DNA of 64,000 nucleotides from Bradyrhizobium liaoningense (GCF_018130825.1 NZ_JAFCJS010000006.1:248001-312000); one strand, 5' to 3'. Shown: positions 32,713 through 41,356, counted from the first letter of the stretch. Numbers and translations are program-made. The notes: generated from the sequence alone by a model not told the origin.

Positions 32713-33705
32713 ATGAAGAGGTTGATTGGGGCTGTCTCAGCGGCGCTGATGGTATTCGCGGCCATGCCGGCGCAGGCAGCCGACAAGGTCGTGCTGATGC
32801 TGAACTGGTACGTCTATGGCGAGCACGCGCCGTTCTATTACGGCAAGGCCAAGGGCATCTACGCGGCCGAGGGCATCGACCTCGAGATCCAGGAGGGCCG
32901 CGGCTCGGCTGCGACCACGCAGGCGGTCGCCGCCAAGACCGCCGACTTCGGCTATGTCGACGTGCCCACCATGATGCGCGCCGCCATCAAGGGCGCGCCG
33001 GTGGTCGCGACCGGTGTGCTGCTGCAAACGAGCCCGATGTCCGCGATGGGCTTCGTCGACAAGAACATCAAGAAGCCCGAGGACATCAAGGGCAAGACGG
33101 TGGCGATCACGCCGGCCGATTCCATGACCCAGATCTGGCCGCTGTTCCTGAAGAAGACCGGCCTCAAGGAGAGCGACTTCCAGACCGTGGCCGGCGACGG
33201 CCAGACCAAGCTCAACGCCGTCATCAACGGCCAGGCTGATCTGCTGCTCGGCTACGTCATGGACCAGTCGATGAAGATCAAGGACGCCACCGGCAAGGAC
33301 GTCTACCCGATCAAGTTCGCCGACTACGGCATCAACATGGTCTCCTCGGGCATCATCGCCAACGCCGACTACGTGAAGGCCAATGCCGACCTCGTCCGCC
33401 GCTTCATGTCGGCAACGACCAAGGCGGTCGAAGCCGCCGAGAAGGAGCCCAAGGCCGCGGCGCAATCGATCCTCGACGCCAACCCCAAGGGCGGCAAGAT
33501 CGACACGCTGACGCAGGGCTTTGAGCTGACCATTCCGCTGTACCGAACCGCGGAGACCAAGGCCAAGCGGCCGTTCCAGGTCACCGACCAGAACATGACC
33601 GAGACGGTCAACCTGCTGGTCGAATATGGCGGGCTCGACGCCAAGGCCAAGGACAACCCGAAGGCCTTCTACACCAACGACTATCTGCCGAAGAGTGGCT
33701 CGTGA
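32713..33705 (+). CDS. ABC transporter substrate-binding protein (NMT1/THI5-like)
   Basis: 330 residues. MKRLIGAVSAALMVFAAMPAQAA is a signal peptide. The mature part is SBP_bac/NMT1 type: KVVLMLNWYVYGEHAPFYYGKAKGIYAAEGIDLEIQ is the family opening, with later DFGYVDVPTMMRA and GKTVAITPADSMTQIWPLFLKKTGL. Family members bind pyrimidine precursors, aromatic acids, sulfonates or other anions, so ligand class is open. Ribosome site GGGAGAG precedes the ATG. It overlaps the ATPase gene by four bases (GTGA). Confidence 0.9.
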   Translation: MKRLIGAVSAALMVFAAMPAQAADKVVLMLNWYVYGEHAPFYYGKAKGIYAAEGIDLEIQEGRGSAATTQAVAAKTADFGYVDVPTMMRAAIKGAPVVATGVLLQTSPMSAMGFVDKNIKKPEDIKGKTVAITPADSMTQIWPLFLKKTGLKESDFQTVAGDGQTKLNAVINGQADLLLGYVMDQSMKIKDATGKDVYPIKFADYGINMVSSGIIANADYVKANADLVRRFMSATTKAVEAAEKEPKAAAQSILDANPKGGKIDTLTQGFELTIPLYRTAETKAKRPFQVTDQNMTETVNLLVEYGGLDAKAKDNPKAFYTNDYLPKSGS

Positions 33706-34547
33706 AACCAGCGAAAGTCGTGAGCGAAACCGTGCAGCCGGCCGCGCATCTGAGACTGGTGAGCGACCGGGCCGGCGATGCGTCGGGCATCAAATTGTCC
33801 GGCGTGTCGAAAACGTACCGGACGCGCGACGGCGACGTGCCGTCGCTGCGGCCGCTCGACTTCCACATCAATGACGGCGAGTTCTTCGTCGTGGTCGGCC
33901 CAAGCGGCTGCGGCAAGTCCACGCTGCTCAAGCTGATCTCGGGCCTGTTGCCGCCGACATCGGGCGAGATCCTGGTCGAGGGCGAGAAGGTGACGACGCC
34001 GCACGGCAATGTCGGCATCGTGTTCCAGAACGCGCTGCTCTTGCCCTGGCGCAACATTCTCAACAACGTCATGCTGCCGATCGACATGAAGCGGCTGCCG
34101 CGGCAGGAATATCTCGATCGTGCCAAGTCGCTGTTGAAGCTGGTCGGCCTCGAAGGCTTCGAGAAGAAGCTGCCCTGGCAGCTCTCCGGCGGCATGCAGC
34201 AGCGCGCCTCGATCTGCCGCGCGCTGGTGCATGACCCCAGGATCATGCTGATGGACGAGCCGTTCGGCGCGCTCGATGCGTTGACGCGCGAGCGCATGAA
34301 TGTCGAATTGATGCGGATCCAGCGCGAGACGAAGAAGACGGTGCTGCTGATCACGCATTCGATTCCGGAGGCGGTGTTCCTCGCCGACCGCGTGCTGGTG
34401 ATGACCGAGCGGCCCGGCGCGGTCGCGGCGATCTACGACGTGCCGCTGCCGCGCCCGCGCTCGCTCGACGTGATGGCCGATCCTGTCTTCACCGAGCTGG
34501 TGCAACGCATCCGCAAGCATTTCTTCTCGCAAGGTTCGCTGGACTAA
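33702..34547 (+). CDS. ABC transporter ATP-binding protein (SsuB/TauB type)
   Basis: 281 residues. Walker A GPSGCGKST, Q-loop QNALLLPW, signature LSGGMQQR, Walker B IMLMDEPFG and the H-loop THS are all present. The long extension before the first strand (about 30 residues) is unusual but not unique. GTG start overlaps the previous stop; the next gene begins 4 bp after its stop. It energises the permease at 31847. Confidence 0.92.
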   Translation: MKPAKVVSETVQPAAHLRLVSDRAGDASGIKLSGVSKTYRTRDGDVPSLRPLDFHINDGEFFVVVGPSGCGKSTLLKLISGLLPPTSGEILVEGEKVTTPHGNVGIVFQNALLLPWRNILNNVMLPIDMKRLPRQEYLDRAKSLLKLVGLEGFEKKLPWQLSGGMQQRASICRALVHDPRIMLMDEPFGALDALTRERMNVELMRIQRETKKTVLLITHSIPEAVFLADRVLVMTERPGAVAAIYDVPLPRPRSLDVMADPVFTELVQRIRKHFFSQGSLD

Positions 34548-34550
34548 ACC

Positions 34551-35957
34551 ATGGCGCCGCGCCTGAAGCTGCGAGACATCGCTTTCTTCGAACGTCCCGT
34601 GCATTTCGCGCGGCCGTTCCGCTTCGGCGCGATCACGATCAACGCGACGCCGCAGCTGTTCGTGCGGGTCGAGATCGAGGTCGAGGGCAAAGGCACCGCG
34701 ATCGGTGCCAGCGCCGAGCTGCTGGTGCCGAAATGGTTCGACAAGCGGCCGGAGCTGTCGCCGGCGCAGACGGTCGACGGCCTGCGACGGTCGCTGCAGA
34801 TCGCGCGCAGGCTCTATCTGGCGCAGACCGGTTTTCGCCCCGCGTTTGGCCTGCATGCGTCGTGCATCGGCGCCCAGGTCGCGGCTTGCGCAAAAAACAA
34901 CATTCCGCCGCTTGCCGCCGCTTATGGTCCCGCGGAAATCGACAAGGCGATCCTCGATGCGCTGCTCCGCGCCGCCGAGACCAATTTCTTTGACGGCATG
35001 GCCGGCAACATCGCCGGCATCGATGCGCGGCTGTCGCCTGACTTGAATGATGGCGATATCACGCGATTTCTCGGTCTCGCCAATCAGTATCGGTCGGAAC
35101 GCGTTGCGATTCGCCACACCGTCGGCCTCGACGACAAGGTCGAGGGAGACGGTGGCCTGGCCGATCCGAAGGAAAATGCCGGTGCGCGCTATTTCAAGCT
35201 GAAGCTCGGCGGCGATCCCGAGGCGGATGCCACCCGGCTGATCCGTATCGGCCGGGAGCTGGCGACGCTCCCTTACGACTACAAGGTCACGCTTGACGGC
35301 AATGAGCAATATGCGGACCTGACGGCGCTTGCTGCGCTGGCCAACCGGCTGGAGCGCGACAACGCCCTGGCGCCGATCTTTCGCAAACTGCTCTATATCG
35401 AGCAGCCCATGCTGCGCGACGTGACGCGTCAATCGCCGCTTGGCGAAGCCTTGCGTCGGCGCGGTTTGATCATCGACGAGGCGGACGATTCCTATGATGC
35501 CTGGCCGGCCGCCTACAAGCTGGGTTACAGCGGCGTCTCCTCGAAATCCTGCAAAGGCATCTATAAGTCGATCGTGAACTTCACCCGCATCGCCAAGCTG
35601 GACGATGACGGAGCGGAGTGCTTCGTCACGGGCGAAGACCTGACTTGTCAGCCCGGGCTCGCCCTGCAGCAGGATCTGGCGCTCGGCGCCTTCATTGGCG
35701 TCACGCATGCCGAGCGCAACGGCCACCACTATGTCGACGGTTTTGGCGACACGCCGGCCGCCGAAGCTGCGGCCTTCGCCGCCGCGCATCCCGATCTCTA
35801 TGCTGATGCCGGGCAGGGCATCCGCCTCAGGATTCACAACGGCGATCTCCTGACGGGATCGCTCAACACAGTGGGCTTTGCGACGTCGGTCCATCCGGAC
35901 TGGTCGGCGCTCCGCCCGCTCGAACAGCCAACATCACTTCAGGAGTATCTGGCATGA
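34551..35957 (+). CDS. Enolase-superfamily protein (mandelate racemase/muconate-lactonising-like)
   Basis: 468 residues. A capping domain is followed by a TIM barrel with the superfamily residues in order: Lys216 and Lys218 (FKLKLGG), Asp249 and Asn251 (LDGNEQ), Glu284 (YIEQP), Asp309-Glu310 (IIDEADDSYD) and Lys332/335 (SSKSCKG). The protein is longer than typical members (about 380), with an extended N-terminus and a C-terminal tail (HPDLYADAGQGIRLRIHNGDLL). It probably dehydrates, racemises or epimerises an acid. Its neighbours point to a sugar acid or cyclitol-like compound. Start ATG at 34551 is 4 bp after the ATPase stop; stop overlaps the next ATG. Confidence 0.82.
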   Translation: MAPRLKLRDIAFFERPVHFARPFRFGAITINATPQLFVRVEIEVEGKGTAIGASAELLVPKWFDKRPELSPAQTVDGLRRSLQIARRLYLAQTGFRPAFGLHASCIGAQVAACAKNNIPPLAAAYGPAEIDKAILDALLRAAETNFFDGMAGNIAGIDARLSPDLNDGDITRFLGLANQYRSERVAIRHTVGLDDKVEGDGGLADPKENAGARYFKLKLGGDPEADATRLIRIGRELATLPYDYKVTLDGNEQYADLTALAALANRLERDNALAPIFRKLLYIEQPMLRDVTRQSPLGEALRRRGLIIDEADDSYDAWPAAYKLGYSGVSSKSCKGIYKSIVNFTRIAKLDDDGAECFVTGEDLTCQPGLALQQDLALGAFIGVTHAERNGHHYVDGFGDTPAAEAAAFAAAHPDLYADAGQGIRLRIHNGDLLTGSLNTVGFATSVHPDWSALRPLEQPTSLQEYLA

Positions 35958-37105
35958 CCACCCAACGCCTCGGCCTCATCATGAACGGCGTCACCGGCCG
36001 CATGGGGCTCAACCAGCATCTGATCCGCTCGATCGTCGCGATCCGCGACCAGGGCGGCGTCCGCCTGAAGAATGGCGACCGCATCATGCCTGATCCGATC
36101 CTGGTCGGCCGCAGCGCCGAAAAGGTCGAGGCGCTCGCCAAGCGCTACAACATCACGCGCTGGACCACCGATCTCGACGCCGCGCTCGCCGACAAGAACG
36201 ACACCATGTTCTTCGACGCCGCGACCACGCAGGCCCGCCCGGGCCTGCTGACCCAGGCCATCAATGCCGGCAAGCACGTCTATTGCGAGAAGCCGATCGC
36301 GACGAATTTCGAGGAAGCCGTCGAGGTCGTGAAGCTCGCCAATGCCAAGGGCGTCAAGCACGGCACGGTGCAGGACAAGCTGTTCCTGCCCGGCCTGAAG
36401 AAGATCGCCTTCCTGCGCGACTCCGGTTTCTTCGGCCGCATCCTCTCGGTGCGCGGTGAGTTCGGCTATTGGGTGTTCGAAGGCGGCTGGCAGGAAGCGC
36501 AGCGGCCGTCCTGGAACTATCGCGACGAGGACGGCGGCGGCATCATCCTCGATATGGTCTGCCACTGGCGCTACGTGCTCGACAACCTGTTCGGCAATGT
36601 CCAGAGCGTGGTCTGCATCGGCAACACCGACATTCCCGAGCGCTTTGACGAGCAGAACAAGAAGTACAAGGCGACCGCGGACGATTCCGCCTACGCGACC
36701 TTCCAGCTCGAAGGCGGCATCATCGCTCACATCAACATGTCCTGGGTGACGCGCGTCTATCGCGACGATCTCGTCACCTTCCAGGTCGACGGCACGCTCG
36801 GCTCGGCGGTCGCGGGCCTCACCGACTGCATGATCCAGGCGCGGCAGGCGACCCCGAGGCCGGTGTGGAATCCCGACGAGAAGCGGCTGCATGATTTCTA
36901 CGGCGACTGGCAGAAACTGCCCGATAACGTCACCTACGACAACGGCTTCAAGGAGCAGTGGGAGATGTTCATCCGCCACGTCTACGAGGATGCGCCCTAC
37001 AAGTTCACCCTGCTCGAAGGCGCCAAGGGCGTGCAGCTCGCCGAATGCGCGCTGAAGAGCTGGAAGGAGCGCCGCTGGATCGACGTCGCCCCGATCAAGG
37101 TCTGA
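35954..37105 (+). CDS. Gfo/Idh/MocA-family oxidoreductase
   Basis: 383 residues. A Rossmann N-terminus of variant form (LIMNGVTGRMGLNQH) is followed by YCEKPIA with the catalytic Lys, and GGGIILDMVCHWRYVLD with the Asp and His of the active site. These enzymes oxidise or reduce sugars, cyclitols and their derivatives with NAD(P). The ATG overlaps the enolase-family stop (ATGA). The family A palindrome follows at 37135 before the next gene. Confidence 0.88.
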   Translation: MTTQRLGLIMNGVTGRMGLNQHLIRSIVAIRDQGGVRLKNGDRIMPDPILVGRSAEKVEALAKRYNITRWTTDLDAALADKNDTMFFDAATTQARPGLLTQAINAGKHVYCEKPIATNFEEAVEVVKLANAKGVKHGTVQDKLFLPGLKKIAFLRDSGFFGRILSVRGEFGYWVFEGGWQEAQRPSWNYRDEDGGGIILDMVCHWRYVLDNLFGNVQSVVCIGNTDIPERFDEQNKKYKATADDSAYATFQLEGGIIAHINMSWVTRVYRDDLVTFQVDGTLGSAVAGLTDCMIQARQATPRPVWNPDEKRLHDFYGDWQKLPDNVTYDNGFKEQWEMFIRHVYEDAPYKFTLLEGAKGVQLAECALKSWKERRWIDVAPIKV

Positions 37106-37134
37106 GGTCGAGAGAGTCCAAATGTCAGTTGAGC

Positions 37135-37220
37135 CGTCATTGCGAGGAGCGAAGCGACGAAGCAATCCAGACCTTCCGTGCGGAGGCATTCTGGATTGCT
37201 TCGCTTCGCTCGCAATGACG
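37135..37220. repeat. Intergenic palindrome, family A, copy 2, inside an operon
   Basis: CGTCATTGCGAGGAGCG at the left and CGCTCGCAATGACG at the right; inner arms GAAGCAATCCAGA and TCTGGATTGCTTC as in copy 1. Ends just before the GGGGAGAGG ribosome site of the DUF993 gene, so it is part of the mRNA leader there. Confidence 0.9.
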
Positions 37221-37237
37221 GGGAGAGGTTCGAAGTC

Positions 37238-38428
37238 ATGAACAAGCCCGTCCAGCCGATATCGTCATTGTCGCTCAAGCTGCCGAAGGCCGATCGCTCG
37301 ATCGAGACCTATCGGCTCGCGGCTTCGCGCACGTTTCCTGCAAAGCTCGAGGGCCCGCTGAACCGCATCGCCTTCTCGGCCGTGCATACGGTGGCCGATC
37401 CCTTCGCGGACAACGATCCCTGGCTTTCGGTTACCGTCGACTGGGACAAGACCATCGCCTTCCGCGAACACGTCTGGGACCTCGGCCTTGGCGTTGCCGA
37501 AGCCATGGACACTGCGCAGCGCGGCATGGGGCTGGACTGGCCGACCTCGCTGGAGCTGATCACGCGTTCGGTCGCCGCCGCCAAGCGGCGCAACGCGCTG
37601 GTGTTCTCCGGCGCAGGCACGGATCATCTCGCGGTCGAGGATGCCAGGAACCTCGACGACGTGATCCGCGCCTATGAGGAGCAGGTCTCGGCGGTCGAGA
37701 AGGTCGGCGGCCGCATCATCCTGATGGCCTCGCGCGCGCTCGCCAAGCTCGGCCGCAATGCCGATGACTACGCAAAAGTCTATGACCGCGTGCTGTCGGG
37801 GGTAGCGCAGCCCGTGATCATCCACTGGCTGGGCGACATGTTCGATCCGGCGCTGACGGGCTATTGGGGCACCAAGGATCTCGACAAGGCGATGGACACG
37901 GCTGTCGCCATCATCAACGGCAACGCCGCCAAGGTCGACGGCGTAAAAGTCTCGCTGCTCGACAAACAGCGCGAGATCGACATGCGCCGGCGCCTCGACA
38001 AGCGCATCAAGATGTATACCGGCGACGACTTCAACTATGCGGAGCTGATCGCCGGCGACGAAGAAGGTTTTTCGCACGCGCTGCTCGGCATCTTCGATGC
38101 GATCGCGCCGGCGGCGTCCTATGCGCTGTCGCGGTTAGCTGCCGGCGACGAAGCCGGCTTCCACGACGTGCTGGGGCCGACGGTGCCGCTGTCGCGCCAC
38201 ATCTTCAAGGCGCCGACGCGCTTCTACAAGACCGGCGTGGTGTTCATGGCGTATCTCAACGGCCATCAGGATCATTTCACCATGGTCGGGGGACAGGAGA
38301 GCACGCGCTCCACGTTGCATCTGGCCGAGCTGTTCCGCCTCGCCGACAAGGCCGGCCTGCTCGCCAATCCCGAACTCGCGACGCAGCGGATGAAGACCGT
38401 GCTCGCCACCCACGGTATCGAATCCTGA
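37238..38428 (+). CDS. DUF993-family (dihydrodipicolinate synthase-like) protein
   Basis: 396 residues, TIM-barrel protein of the DUF993 family. Candidate Schiff-base lysine is Lys237 in VDGVKVSLLD. Other conserved-looking segments are VTVDWDKTIAFREHVWDLGLG, LVFSGAGTDHLA, IIHWLGDMFDP and GHQDHFTMVGG. Members are thought to be aldolase-like but the reaction is not established. The family A repeat lies between it and the upstream oxidoreductase. Its stop overlaps the next gene's ATG by one base, which shows coupling with the isomerase. Confidence 0.82.
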   Translation: MNKPVQPISSLSLKLPKADRSIETYRLAASRTFPAKLEGPLNRIAFSAVHTVADPFADNDPWLSVTVDWDKTIAFREHVWDLGLGVAEAMDTAQRGMGLDWPTSLELITRSVAAAKRRNALVFSGAGTDHLAVEDARNLDDVIRAYEEQVSAVEKVGGRIILMASRALAKLGRNADDYAKVYDRVLSGVAQPVIIHWLGDMFDPALTGYWGTKDLDKAMDTAVAIINGNAAKVDGVKVSLLDKQREIDMRRRLDKRIKMYTGDDFNYAELIAGDEEGFSHALLGIFDAIAPAASYALSRLAAGDEAGFHDVLGPTVPLSRHIFKAPTRFYKTGVVFMAYLNGHQDHFTMVGGQESTRSTLHLAELFRLADKAGLLANPELATQRMKTVLATHGIES

Positions 38429-39291
38429 TGCGCGATTTCTCGTCCGACCATCGCTGGCTGTCGCTGAACACGGCGACCGTCCGCAAGCAGGGTGATTTGG
38501 TAGAGATCATCGACGCCTGCGCAAGACACGGCATCCGCGCCATCGATCCCTGGCGCGACCAGGTCGCCGCCGTCGGTCTCGACCGCGCCGCGCGCGCGGT
38601 GCGCGAGGCCGGTCTCGATCTCTCCGGCTATTGCCGCGGCGGCATGTTCACCTCGGATGCCTCGCGCCGGAGCGAGGTGCGTGACGACAACCGGCGCTGC
38701 GTCGATGAGGCCAAGGCGCTGGGCGCGCCTTGCATCGTTCTCGTTGTCGGTGGCCTGCCGCAATATTCGCGGCCCGGCAGCGAGGCGTCGAAGGACATCG
38801 TGGCTGCGCGCGGGCAGGTCGAGGAAGCGCTCGCCGAGATGCTCGACTACGCGAGGCAGGCAAAGCTGCCGCTGGCCATCGAGCCGTTGCATCCGGCCTA
38901 TGCCGCCGACCGCGCCTGCGTGAACACGACAAAGCAGGCACTCGACATCTGCGACCGGCTCGATCCCGGCCGCAGCGGCATGCTCGGCGTCGCGCTCGAC
39001 GTCTATCACATCTGGTGGGACCCGGAGCTGATGGGCCAGATCGAGCGCGCCGGCAAGGATCGCCTGCTTGCGTTCCATGTCTGCGACTGGCTGGTGCCGA
39101 CCAAGGACATTCTCAACGACCGCGGCATGATGGGCGACGGGGTCATCGACATCAAATCGGCGCGCAAGGCGGTCGAAGCGCAGGGCTTTGCCGGCTATTC
39201 GGAGATCGAGATCTTCTCCAACGACTGGTGGGGCAAGCCGATGGACGATGTGCTGCGCACCTGCATCGCGCGTCACAGGACGGTGGTGTAG
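38428..39291 (+). CDS. Sugar phosphate isomerase/epimerase (AP endonuclease 2-like TIM barrel)
   Basis: 287 residues. Typical xylose isomerase-like barrel: GYCRGGMF, AIEPLHP with a metal-ligand Glu, VALDVYHIWWDP (Asp and His), FHVCDWL and YSEIEIFSNDWW (Glu near the end). Such enzymes isomerise or epimerise sugars and keto acids, or dehydrate cyclitols as in IolE. It shares an overlap with the DUF993 gene and ends the operon. Confidence 0.85.
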   Translation: MRDFSSDHRWLSLNTATVRKQGDLVEIIDACARHGIRAIDPWRDQVAAVGLDRAARAVREAGLDLSGYCRGGMFTSDASRRSEVRDDNRRCVDEAKALGAPCIVLVVGGLPQYSRPGSEASKDIVAARGQVEEALAEMLDYARQAKLPLAIEPLHPAYAADRACVNTTKQALDICDRLDPGRSGMLGVALDVYHIWWDPELMGQIERAGKDRLLAFHVCDWLVPTKDILNDRGMMGDGVIDIKSARKAVEAQGFAGYSEIEIFSNDWWGKPMDDVLRTCIARHRTVV

Positions 39292-39470
39292 CGTTACCAC
39301 GGCTGCGGCCCTATGGCCCCTCGACGACGCTGGCGAAGCAGCGAGCTGGTGGGAGTACCACCAATGATGAGGTGGACTGCCATCAGCTTTCAGGCAGAAT
39401 ATCATCATTCCGATGCCGCAGCCGCGCCACAGTCTGTGCCAGATCGGATGCGGTAATCAGCGGCATCAAC

Positions 39471-39543
39471 GATCAGCAGGCACGGCGGATGTACCCATAC
39501 CTGTTGATCTTGAATGGCCCCGACGTGCAACCGTCGGGGCCAT
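39471..39543 (+). other. Two adjacent hairpins in a 524-bp gene-free gap
   Basis: Stem 1: GATCAGCAGG (39471-39480) with CCTGTTGATC (39500-39509), one G-U pair. Stem 2: ATGGCCCCGAC (39514-39524) with GTCGGGGCCAT (39533-39543), perfect 11 bp. No T-run follows. The gap 39292-39815 otherwise contains no convincing gene; a leader RNA, small RNA or 3' structure of the upstream operon are possible. Confidence 0.4.
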
Positions 39544-39815
39544 TGCTGTGATCGGCGTGACAAGGCTGGCGAGCTTCGCCGAAGTCACCGGCGCGTTTAT
39601 TGCGGTGCGCCGGGGACGATCCTGCAATTCAATGTGCCGGCCAAACTAGTTTCGAGGTCAAATTTTTTCGGGCTGGACTGTTCGGTGAAAAGTCAGACGA
39701 TTGCGCTATCATCGATTTACCGTCAAACACCGGGCTATCACTCGCCAATTCGATCTGCGAAGCTGTGACAACACAAATGCGCTTGCAAGCAAGCAAGCGC
39801 AAAGGGAGGTTCGCA

Positions 39816-40016
39816 GTGGATAAGGTGCGACGCTTGCGTGCGATGAGCTCACTGTGCCGCCAACAGGCCGCGTACAACAGCATGAACAAGTGGAAGCTGC
39901 TCGCGGAAGCAGAATACTGGGAGCATCTGGCCGATCTTGCGTTGTCGTCTCACTTCCAGCAATGCAACGCGACCACAAACACGAATGATGCTGGGCCGAC
40001 GACGATTTCCGTGTGA
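39816..40016 (+). CDS. Short conserved-looking hypothetical protein
   Basis: 66 residues beginning VDKVRRLRAMSSLCRQQAAY and continuing NKWKLLAEAEYWEHLADLAL. The GTG start at 39816 has AAAGGGAGG in good position. Similar short proteins with a MSSLCRQQAA...EAEYWEHLA pattern are, as I recall, common in Bradyrhizobium; function unknown. Local base composition is less GC-rich than neighbours, in keeping with accessory DNA. Confidence 0.55.
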   Translation: MDKVRRLRAMSSLCRQQAAYNSMNKWKLLAEAEYWEHLADLALSSHFQQCNATTNTNDAGPTTISV

Positions 40017-40108
40017 CGTCAGAAACGAGGCTGTCGTTTGGGTTGCGTGCCGCTGCACCCTTACAGAGAGTGCGCGGCAGAGACATGCATAGTCTCGTCG
40101 AGCCTTGA

Positions 40109-40300
40109 AGCAGGACGACTAAGGCGTGGCTCATTAGCGCCGAGCCATAGTCTGATCGAAGCGAGTTGGACGAAGGCGAGATGATTGGCGGCAAGCTTGT
40201 CATAACGCGTCGCCACCCGACGACATTGCTTGATCCTGTTGAAGAACGTCCAACTCGATTGCGGGCGCGATAGAAGTAGGGGCCAAAACAGTGGCGCTTT
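40109..40300 (-). pseudogene. Remnant of an IS5-like transposase
   Basis: The minus-strand frame reads LLSRPQSSWTFFNRIKQC, then RRVATRYDKLAANHLAFV and QLASIRLWLGANEP. This is the C-terminal end of many IS5-group transposases (normally RNLIERFFNKIKQCRRVATRYDKLAANYLAFV). The rest of the gene, including the other catalytic residues, is absent, so only about 60 codons persist. No inverted-repeat ends were found. Confidence 0.7.
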
Positions 40301-40346
40301 TGACCAACTCAGACGTTGGCGCGAACTTCTGTCTCGCATTCTGCGT

Positions 40347-40568
40347 TTAGGACCACGGCGGCTCTTCGCCCGCCGCGACTACCTCGTGGTTGATCGTGAC
40401 ACCCGCTGAACGCAATCCAGTCAGCAATATGGTTCTTACAGAGGCAGGATCAAATCCAATATCCTTGGCGTTTGGTGGATGGGCCTCGCTGTCCTTCAAT
40501 CGGAGCGCCAAATGCAATTGCGCGCAGAGGTGCCGAACGACGAGATTGACTTGATCGTCAGTCATCAT
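40347..40568 (-). CDS. Short hypothetical protein
   Basis: 73 residues beginning MMTDDQVNLVVRHLCAQLHL, ending EVVAAGEEPPWS. AGGAG lies 8 bases before the ATG at 40568; a second ATG follows immediately. No family recognised. A longer in-frame extension to 40694 lacks a ribosome site. It lies between an IS remnant and the hemerythrin gene. Confidence 0.5.
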   Translation of the reverse strand: MMTDDQVNLVVRHLCAQLHLALRLKDSEAHPPNAKDIGFDPASVRTILLTGLRSAGVTINHEVVAAGEEPPWS

Positions 40569-40711
40569 TGTCTTCTCCTGGTATTCCAACCCTACGCTCA
40601 TGGTTGCGGGGCCGGCCCGTCTGGTACACCGGAAGTGACCAAGCGGCGATTGGAGCGACGTTTTGACCTTTCGGACATTGAATCCGATCAGCACAATGCG
40701 GATGAGCTTGA

Positions 40712-41275
40712 TTAGTGCCGTTCGGCTTCGGCTTCTTGTTCCAACTGCAGGATGCGTACCCGTAGCGCGTCGAACGTCTCTTCGGCTGCCTCGCTAAACA
40801 GCGGATCCTCAGGATTGGACATAGCCGAAGCGATCTCCGTCCAATCTTGAGGCTCGAGAGCCTTCACGGCAGCGGGAAAGAAATCGCGATCTTCCATGGT
40901 CATGTGGCGTCGCTCGTGCTCGATGAAATCGTGAACGATGGCATGCACGTCTTGCCGAAGGAGTTCGCGGCCCGCAAGAACATTGTCAATCTCACGAGCG
41001 ACGCGGCGCAAAAGTTCGGCCCCTTTCTGGTGTTCGCGAGCGAGATCACCGATCTTCGCAGCCGCACCGGGATCGCGAATTTTCAACTTGGCGAAGACCA
41101 GGTCTTCCTGAGGGTGGTGGTAGACCTCGGGGTAAAGTTCGAAATAGCTAATGACCGCGCCAATAACCTCATAATCGGGGCGGTCGCCCAGGTCGAAAAC
41201 CTGAAGCTCCCGCTCAAGGATGGCGAGCAGTTTCTCGATATTGCGGTGCTCTTGGCTTAAGCGCTCAATGATCAT
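40712..41275 (-). CDS. Hemerythrin HHE-domain protein
   Basis: 187 residues. The di-iron site residues are visible: His10 (QEHRN), His53-His54 and Glu57 (YHHPQED), His82 (REHQK), His120, His124 and Glu128 (EHERRHMTMED). The rest is helical with an acidic C-terminus. Hemerythrin-like bacterial proteins bind oxygen or NO, or sense iron. The upstream FixK-type box fits a low-oxygen or nitrogen-oxide role. The ATG at 41275 is used because the longer form (MWVTA) has no added conserved sequence. Confidence 0.88.
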   Translation of the reverse strand: MIIERLSQEHRNIEKLLAILERELQVFDLGDRPDYEVIGAVISYFELYPEVYHHPQEDLVFAKLKIRDPGAAAKIGDLAREHQKGAELLRRVAREIDNVLAGRELLRQDVHAIVHDFIEHERRHMTMEDRDFFPAAVKALEPQDWTEIASAMSNPEDPLFSEAAEETFDALRVRILQLEQEAEAERH

Positions 41276-41342
41276 TGCTGTGACCCACAAAGTGACCGAT
41301 TGAGAAGCTTTGAAAGCTTAGCCCCGAATTCGCCTCAGCTTC

Positions 41343-41356
41343 TTGCGCTAAATCAA
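41343..41356. promoter_or_regulatory. FixK/FNR-type box upstream of the hemerythrin gene
   Basis: Plus strand TTGCGCTAAATCAA; on the gene's strand TTGATTTAGCGCAA, which fits TTGA-N6-GCAA. It lies 68 bp upstream of the ATG at 41275, consistent with -41.5 spacing and a leader of about 33 bases. Confidence 0.65.

Noticed and set aside
33681..35894. A 737-codon minus-strand open frame over the ATPase and enolase-family genes
   Set aside because: Both plus-strand genes have clear motifs and overlap their neighbours as in an operon. No domain seen on the other strand.
40571..40694. N-terminal extension of the short hypothetical protein at 40347
   Set aside because: No ribosome site; AGGAG is correctly placed only for ATG 40568.
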